Below the pieces are notes generated by a model that did no database searches, was not told the origin of the DNA, and saw nothing but the letters and a program-made list of their open reading frames with translations. From NCBI GenBank assembly GCA_937901745.1, contig CALGSZ010000097.1, positions 1 through 10,608 of the forward strand: a stretch of DNA of 10,608 nt, given 5' to 3'. Position numbers and translations under genes: made by a program. Source of the stretch: an uncultured Chloroflexota bacterium (GTDB taxonomy: Bacteria > Chloroflexota > Chloroflexia > Thermomicrobiales > UBA6265). Position 1 is the first letter of the stretch. Each line of letters starts with the position of its first letter. This document shows positions 7,037 through 10,608 of the stretch, in pieces.

Positions 7037-10032
7037 TGACGAGAGCGTCTGTACTGATCGTCGGTGACGGCCAGGGACCCGTTCGGCGGGCTCTGGACTT
7101 CGCCAGCTCCTTGATCGCGAACGGATTGATCGAACCGTTTTGGTTCGCGGATGCGGCCGATGGTGGCGATCTGCGTGTTGGCTACTGGATCACATCTCAA
7201 GGCGCACAGGAGGTCCCGCTCTTCACATCTCTCGGTCAGAGAGAGGCGGTCGTCATCCGGGTAGCCGGAGTGGCTACCGCGGGCGATGGAATCGGTCCTT
7301 CCGACGTGGGGCTAGTTGCCGAGAACATCACTCGCGAACTGCGGTCGTTGGCGCCTTCCAGGAGCGCGGTGGTGGCGGCACGGATCTGGTTCCCGGGGTG
7401 GGGAGAGATCCACGAGGCGACGGGAGGGTTCTTTCGATCGGATGTGAACGCCAATCTCGTCGTGGTTCCGGAGGACCGACGGTCGGACACGCGGATCGCT
7501 GCGCCACTGGGACCGGAGGATGGCGACGCGTTCGCGCGGCACGTGGCGCTCGAGCTGGCGATCCACCTCGGACTCGTCCGTGGCATGGAGGCGCCGCTAG
7601 TCGAAGAGTTGCAGCCCGGGGTGATATTCGGAGACAAGCCGAAGGTGCGGCTCGCCCGGTCGTATCTCCGGGTAGCCCGGGTGCCGGCTCTTCCGATCCA
7701 GCAGATCGTGGATCACGAGGGCCGGCTACCGACTCCGCCGGGCACCATCGAAGCCCCCTCACCCAAAGCATCCATCTCGGACCTGCACGAACGCAGTGAG
7801 TTCCTCTTCGACGGTCTCCGGTATGTCTTCGAGCAGCCTGAAGTGGACCGTCGGCGCCTCGGTCCCGGTGAAACGCTCGCTCTGGTCCTCCGCGAGATGA
7901 AGGACTTTCTCGTCGCCCTGCCCCGACGTGCCGTCGAGGGGATGCTGGAGGACCTATCAGAACTGGCAGGTCGCACGATGCAGGATCTGGTCGGCGAGTC
8001 GTCGGTCGTGGAGGTCGTGTGGCGCGGCAAACGCCGCTCGCGGAACACTCCTGGAGACCCAGACGTCGAATCCGTCGTCGAAAATCTGCGGTCCCAGGCA
8101 TTGCGAAGGCTTGCCCTGCAGGGGGGTCCGCCTGTTCCTCAGGAGATATGGCGCGACATCCGCCAACTCGTTCTCGGCGCAGCGGACGGAGGTGATCTAC
8201 CCCATGGGGTCCAGCCTGTCGAGATCCACGGTCGTCGGGCCATCGTCACCGACGCTGCCAGTGTCGCTCCCCAGCCGAAAGAAACGTTGACAGAGACGGC
8301 GCTGGCGATCGAGGAGGACTCCGAGAGCGAATCACCTGAGACGCTACTGGGCCGTTTGGGCGCCACCATCGATCGGATCGCCGAGTCGAACCGGAAGGCG
8401 ATGAGGCGTCTCATGGACACTCTCGATGCCGAGATCGAGAAACTGGACCGCTATCGGCCACCGGGGCTGTCGGGATGGCACATGGCAGGGGCGATCGGGT
8501 TGGCTGCGCTCGTCATCTCGATCTTGTTGTTCTCGGGGGCAGTCCGCGGCCTCGGCATTCCGGGTCTCACGTACGGTGTTCGGACGATCGTCTACGCGTT
8601 GGCCACAGTGGGGACGGTCGCCCTGCTGATTCTCTTCCACAATCACGCGAGGGATTCTCTCGACGAGCCGTCTGCGCAACGAGCTCGCCGGCGGGCGGTT
8701 CGTCTGGAGCTCCTGAAAGGGAGCGGGGTCTTGACAGGTGGGATCTTGGGAGCGGCCGCCGGTGGATTCTTCGTGCTCTTCGCCGTGGCGCAGCTCGGGT
8801 ATCCGAGCACGGAACCTGCCACCTACGCCGCTGTTCTCACTGGGGCTGTCACAGGGATTGGGCTCGGGCAGGCGTTTTCGTTGGGCCGGTTCCAGCACGA
8901 CGTTCCAACACTCGGCCGTATGGCTCGCCTGTCGGTGGCCGCGGTCCTCGTGTATGCGTCGATACTCCTCATGGGTGCGGTCGCGCAGCCCGACGGCTGG
9001 TATGCGAAGGCCGAACCGAGCCAGATTCGTTCGCTTCTCTGGCCGTCCATCGCCTTCTTCGGCCTGATCTTGGCGGTGGTTCTCGTCTATGTCTCCTGGC
9101 GGAGAGTGCGAGAACGCTTACGTTTGAACACTGCCGGAGCCATCATCCGCCAACTCGCTCAGCAGGTCGACGACGCGCTCATCGGAGATCAAATCGCAGA
9201 GGCAGCGAAGGAGCAGTTTCTCGGCCTCGCCGCTGTGCTGACGAGGACGCTCTGGTACCCCTATGGTCGTCCCCGGCCCGCTGACGACCAGGCCGCCGGG
9301 GTGGGCGACGACCTCGGACTGGCGAAAGCGAATGCCGCCGAGTTCGCAGTCTCCGAACGTGGTGCCCGGCTAGTCGAGCGTCGCACGAAAGCGCACGTTG
9401 CCGAGCGAGGATGGCTGTCGAAGCAATACAGGGCAGCGGTCGATGGGTTCAGGCAGGAAGAGGCGATAGTCGTTGGCGCGTCGACTCCTGACGCTGTGAC
9501 CTCCCCAGACATGGACCCCAACACTGTCGCGGTGTACGACCTCGAAGTGCGACCGGAAAAGACCGCGCGTTGGCGTTGGGCCGACCAACTGTTCGCGGGC
9601 CGTTACGACGATGTGTTGGCTCGGTCTTTGGATGTCGTTGGAGAGGACGATCCGTTCAAGTCGGTGCTCGACGACGCGTCGAACTTCGAGCGTGTCGGCG
9701 CCGACGACACGAAACAGTCGCTCCTCGAGTACCTGAACGAGATCCTGCCAGCGGATCTGAGAATCGATGCTCGCTACTTCGACTCGTTCTACCTAGCAGG
9801 CAGTGACATCCGACGCGATTGGCGGTCCCGACTGTGGTGGCCCGATCAGTTGGAAGCTCCTCGACTGTCGATCGAAGTGGCGGGCTCCATTCCGACTGCA
9901 GGCTCGATGGCCCGAGGGCGTCAGTGGATAGCGGTGAGAGCCGACACGAGTGATGACCTGGAGCCAGCCGCGCTGTTCGGCGAAGTCCCAGAGACTCGAA
10001 CGGAAGTGGATGTCGCAGGTCCCGACTTCTGA
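7036..10032 (+). CDS. Six-TM protein between two large soluble domains, operon partner of the tubulin-like protein
   Basis: This gene encodes 998 residues of unrecognised family. The ATG at 7036 shares its A with the TGA of the tubulin-like gene. No Shine-Dalgarno sequence lies at the usual distance, so translation probably restarts after the upstream stop. Residues 1-200 look alpha/beta, beginning with a strand and Gly-rich turn (SVLIVGDGQG) that resembles a nucleotide-binding fold without proving one. Residues 240-480 are helical and charged, ending in a long helix just before the membrane. Hydrophobic segments lie at about 482-502, 516-535, 565-588, 596-616, 632-651 and 667-688. The pair at 565-616 is glycine-rich (GGILGAAAGG, GAVTGIGLG) and could pack tightly. 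About 310 soluble residues follow. An even number of helices places both ends on one side, presumably the cytosol. The protein has no cysteine at all. It is likely the membrane anchor or receptor for the tubulin-like protein. Confidence 0.85.
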   Translation: MTRASVLIVGDGQGPVRRALDFASSLIANGLIEPFWFADAADGGDLRVGYWITSQGAQEVPLFTSLGQREAVVIRVAGVATAGDGIGPSDVGLVAENITRELRSLAPSRSAVVAARIWFPGWGEIHEATGGFFRSDVNANLVVVPEDRRSDTRIAAPLGPEDGDAFARHVALELAIHLGLVRGMEAPLVEELQPGVIFGDKPKVRLARSYLRVARVPALPIQQIVDHEGRLPTPPGTIEAPSPKASISDLHERSEFLFDGLRYVFEQPEVDRRRLGPGETLALVLREMKDFLVALPRRAVEGMLEDLSELAGRTMQDLVGESSVVEVVWRGKRRSRNTPGDPDVESVVENLRSQALRRLALQGGPPVPQEIWRDIRQLVLGAADGGDLPHGVQPVEIHGRRAIVTDAASVAPQPKETLTETALAIEEDSESESPETLLGRLGATIDRIAESNRKAMRRLMDTLDAEIEKLDRYRPPGLSGWHMAGAIGLAALVISILLFSGAVRGLGIPGLTYGVRTIVYALATVGTVALLILFHNHARDSLDEPSAQRARRRAVRLELLKGSGVLTGGILGAAAGGFFVLFAVAQLGYPSTEPATYAAVLTGAVTGIGLGQAFSLGRFQHDVPTLGRMARLSVAAVLVYASILLMGAVAQPDGWYAKAEPSQIRSLLWPSIAFFGLILAVVLVYVSWRRVRERLRLNTAGAIIRQLAQQVDDALIGDQIAEAAKEQFLGLAAVLTRTLWYPYGRPRPADDQAAGVGDDLGLAKANAAEFAVSERGARLVERRTKAHVAERGWLSKQYRAAVDGFRQEEAIVVGASTPDAVTSPDMDPNTVAVYDLEVRPEKTARWRWADQLFAGRYDDVLARSLDVVGEDDPFKSVLDDASNFERVGADDTKQSLLEYLNEILPADLRIDARYFDSFYLAGSDIRRDWRSRLWWPDQLEAPRLSIEVAGSIPTAGSMARGRQWIAVRADTSDDLEPAALFGEVPETRTEVDVAGPDF

Positions 10033-10057
10033 GGAGTCGCCGATCCCTCGAAGTTGT

Positions 10058-10303
10058 TCATCGGGGTTGCTGCTGTTGTTTGTCGAGGAGAGCCTTCGGA
10101 TGGGCGTAGTAGAAGAGGCCGCGAAGGAAGCGGATGGCTCCATATGCCATTGCGCCCCAGAAGACGAAGAACGTGCCACCGGGTTCGGCGGCCGAATAGG
10201 TGATGCCAGTCACGACAGCGCCGCCAACCAGCCAAAGCACCCCTTTCAACATCTCCCCTTTGGCCGCTTGCTGGACCGCCAGCTTCAGATAGTCGTTCAG
10301 CAT
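10058..10303 (-). CDS. Small two-helix membrane protein
   Basis: This gene encodes 81 residues on the minus strand, starting with the ATG at 10303. AAGGAGA (plus-strand 10308-10314) stands four bases upstream, a good ribosome-binding site. An amphipathic, charged N-terminus (1-18) precedes hydrophobic segments at about 20-38 and 43-62, joined by a short turn containing YSAAEPGGTFF. The second helix holds the pattern WGAMAYGAIRFLRGL. This 'Y..A.PGGT...WGA..FG.I...RGL' layout recurs in many small uncharacterised bacterial membrane proteins, from family knowledge; I cannot give it a function. The tail is basic with four glutamines. Its stop lies 25 bases from that of the operon, so the two transcription units converge. 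No strong terminator is visible between them. Confidence 0.75.
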   Translation of the reverse strand: MLNDYLKLAVQQAAKGEMLKGVLWLVGGAVVTGITYSAAEPGGTFFVFWGAMAYGAIRFLRGLFYYAHPKALLDKQQQQPR

Positions 10304-10451
10304 GTCCTCTCCTTCTCGTGGTCACCTGATACATCGGTGTCTCCATCCGACCCATCGATGGACTGGCGACCCATTTGGGGCCATAGTCCTGTCGTCCATC
10401 CCATGGCTGGGTCGAGTTCCTGTCGACACCACCGACGCCAGAGGATCCGGA
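10304..10451. promoter_or_regulatory. Divergent intergenic region with repeated motifs and a hairpin
   Basis: These 148 bases lie between two divergent genes and should hold both promoters, though I see no clear -35/-10 pair. CGACCCAT occurs at 10348-10355 and again at 10367-10374 (19 bases apart), and the inverse TGGGTCG is at 10408-10414. A 10-base palindrome, CCATCGATGG, lies at 10352-10361. A 30-base imperfect hairpin spans 10360-10389. The cluster resembles an operator for a DNA-binding regulator, but no regulator gene is in view. Confidence 0.4.
10360..10389. repeat. Imperfect hairpin with 11 paired bases
   Basis: GGACT (10360-10364) pairs with AGTCC (10385-10389), GGC (10365-10367) with GCC (10380-10382), and CCC (10370-10372) with GGG (10377-10379) around an ATTT loop. 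Two-base bulges sit on each side (GA at 10368-10369, AT at 10383-10384). It overlaps one CGACCCAT copy. No T-tract follows on either strand, so it is not an ordinary terminator. It may be a 5' leader structure of the gene at 10452 or part of an operator. Confidence 0.45.
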
Positions 10452-10608
10452 ATGGGTAAGTACGACCGCTGGAATGCCTTCTTCGCAGGGATGGAGAGCG
10501 ACGAAGTCGTCTTGACCCTCGAAGAACTCGAGGAGGCGCTGGGGTCGCCGCTGCCCCCTTCTGCCCGGCGGTACCCCACGTGGTGGTCGAGCGCCCAGCA
10601 CCACGCGA
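10452..10608 (+). CDS. N-terminus of a DUF7662-like small protein (cut by the window end)
   Basis: The ATG at 10452 is preceded by GAGGA (10441-10445) with a six-base gap. The frame stays open to the window end, giving 52 residues and part of a codon. It begins MGKYDRWNAFFAG, then has a beta/helix stretch VVLTLEELEEALG, then PLPPSARRYPTWWSS. The order YD..., LT..E.E..LG, LP.SAR...WW is the hallmark of a small bacterial domain family often labelled DUF7662, usually under 100 residues or fused to other domains. Its biochemical function is not established as far as I know. The family match is from recall of the motif, not a search. Whether this is a stand-alone protein or a fusion cannot be seen. 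Confidence 0.75.
   Translation, partial: MGKYDRWNAFFAGMESDEVVLTLEELEEALGSPLPPSARRYPTWWSSAQHHA

Noticed and set aside
10033..10064. Terminator between the converging operon and the 2-TM gene
   Set aside because: The best pairing is a 5-bp stem (10040-10044 with 10060-10064) around a 15-base loop, with no T-tract on either strand.
9950..10459. 169-residue plus-strand frame across the end of the operon
   Set aside because: It overlaps the six-TM gene in another frame and covers the minus-strand 2-TM gene and the divergent spacer, has no ribosome-binding site and a shadow-like composition.

Overview
The window is GC-rich (well above 60% by eye), and its codons end mostly in G or C. It contains a TTG start, tight gene spacing and protein families typical of high-GC Gram-positive bacteria. 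An actinobacterium-like host is the best guess, but this is inference because no taxonomic marker gene is present. I see no tRNA, rRNA, CRISPR array or insertion sequence.

Layout. The left edge carries the last 45 codons of an unrecognised plus-strand gene (1-138). A stretch of about 710 bases follows with no confident gene. It holds a doubtful open frame (406-855), two short GC-rich hairpins (411-424 and 477-492) and, at its end, an inverted repeat that buries the ribosome-binding site of the next gene (835-851). The core is a four-gene plus-strand operon from 852 to 10032. It encodes a small 3-TM membrane protein (852-1286), a secreted and membrane-anchored von Willebrand factor A (vWA) protein (1283-3643), a 1129-residue tubulin/FtsZ-like protein (3647-7036) and a 998-residue protein with six membrane segments between two large soluble domains (7036-10032). 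The junctions are a 4-base overlap, a 3-base gap and a 1-base overlap, so the genes are almost certainly co-transcribed and probably translationally coupled. A small 2-TM protein lies in the opposite direction (10058-10303). It is separated by 148 bases, rich in repeated motifs, from a plus-strand gene cut off by the window end. That last gene matches the small domain family often labelled DUF7662.

How the genes may work together (inference). The vWA protein would display a metal-binding adhesion domain outside the cell and pass one helix through the membrane to a cytosolic tail of about 180 residues. The tubulin-like protein would be the cytosolic nucleotide-binding scaffold or filament. The six-TM protein and the small 3-TM protein would form the membrane platform. 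A link between an FtsZ-like family and vWA proteins, proposed to act in membrane remodelling, was described computationally by Makarova and Koonin (2010, Biology Direct). The partners named there were a distinct GTPase and OmpA-family proteins. Neither is present here, so this operon may be a Gram-positive variant with a different membrane module.
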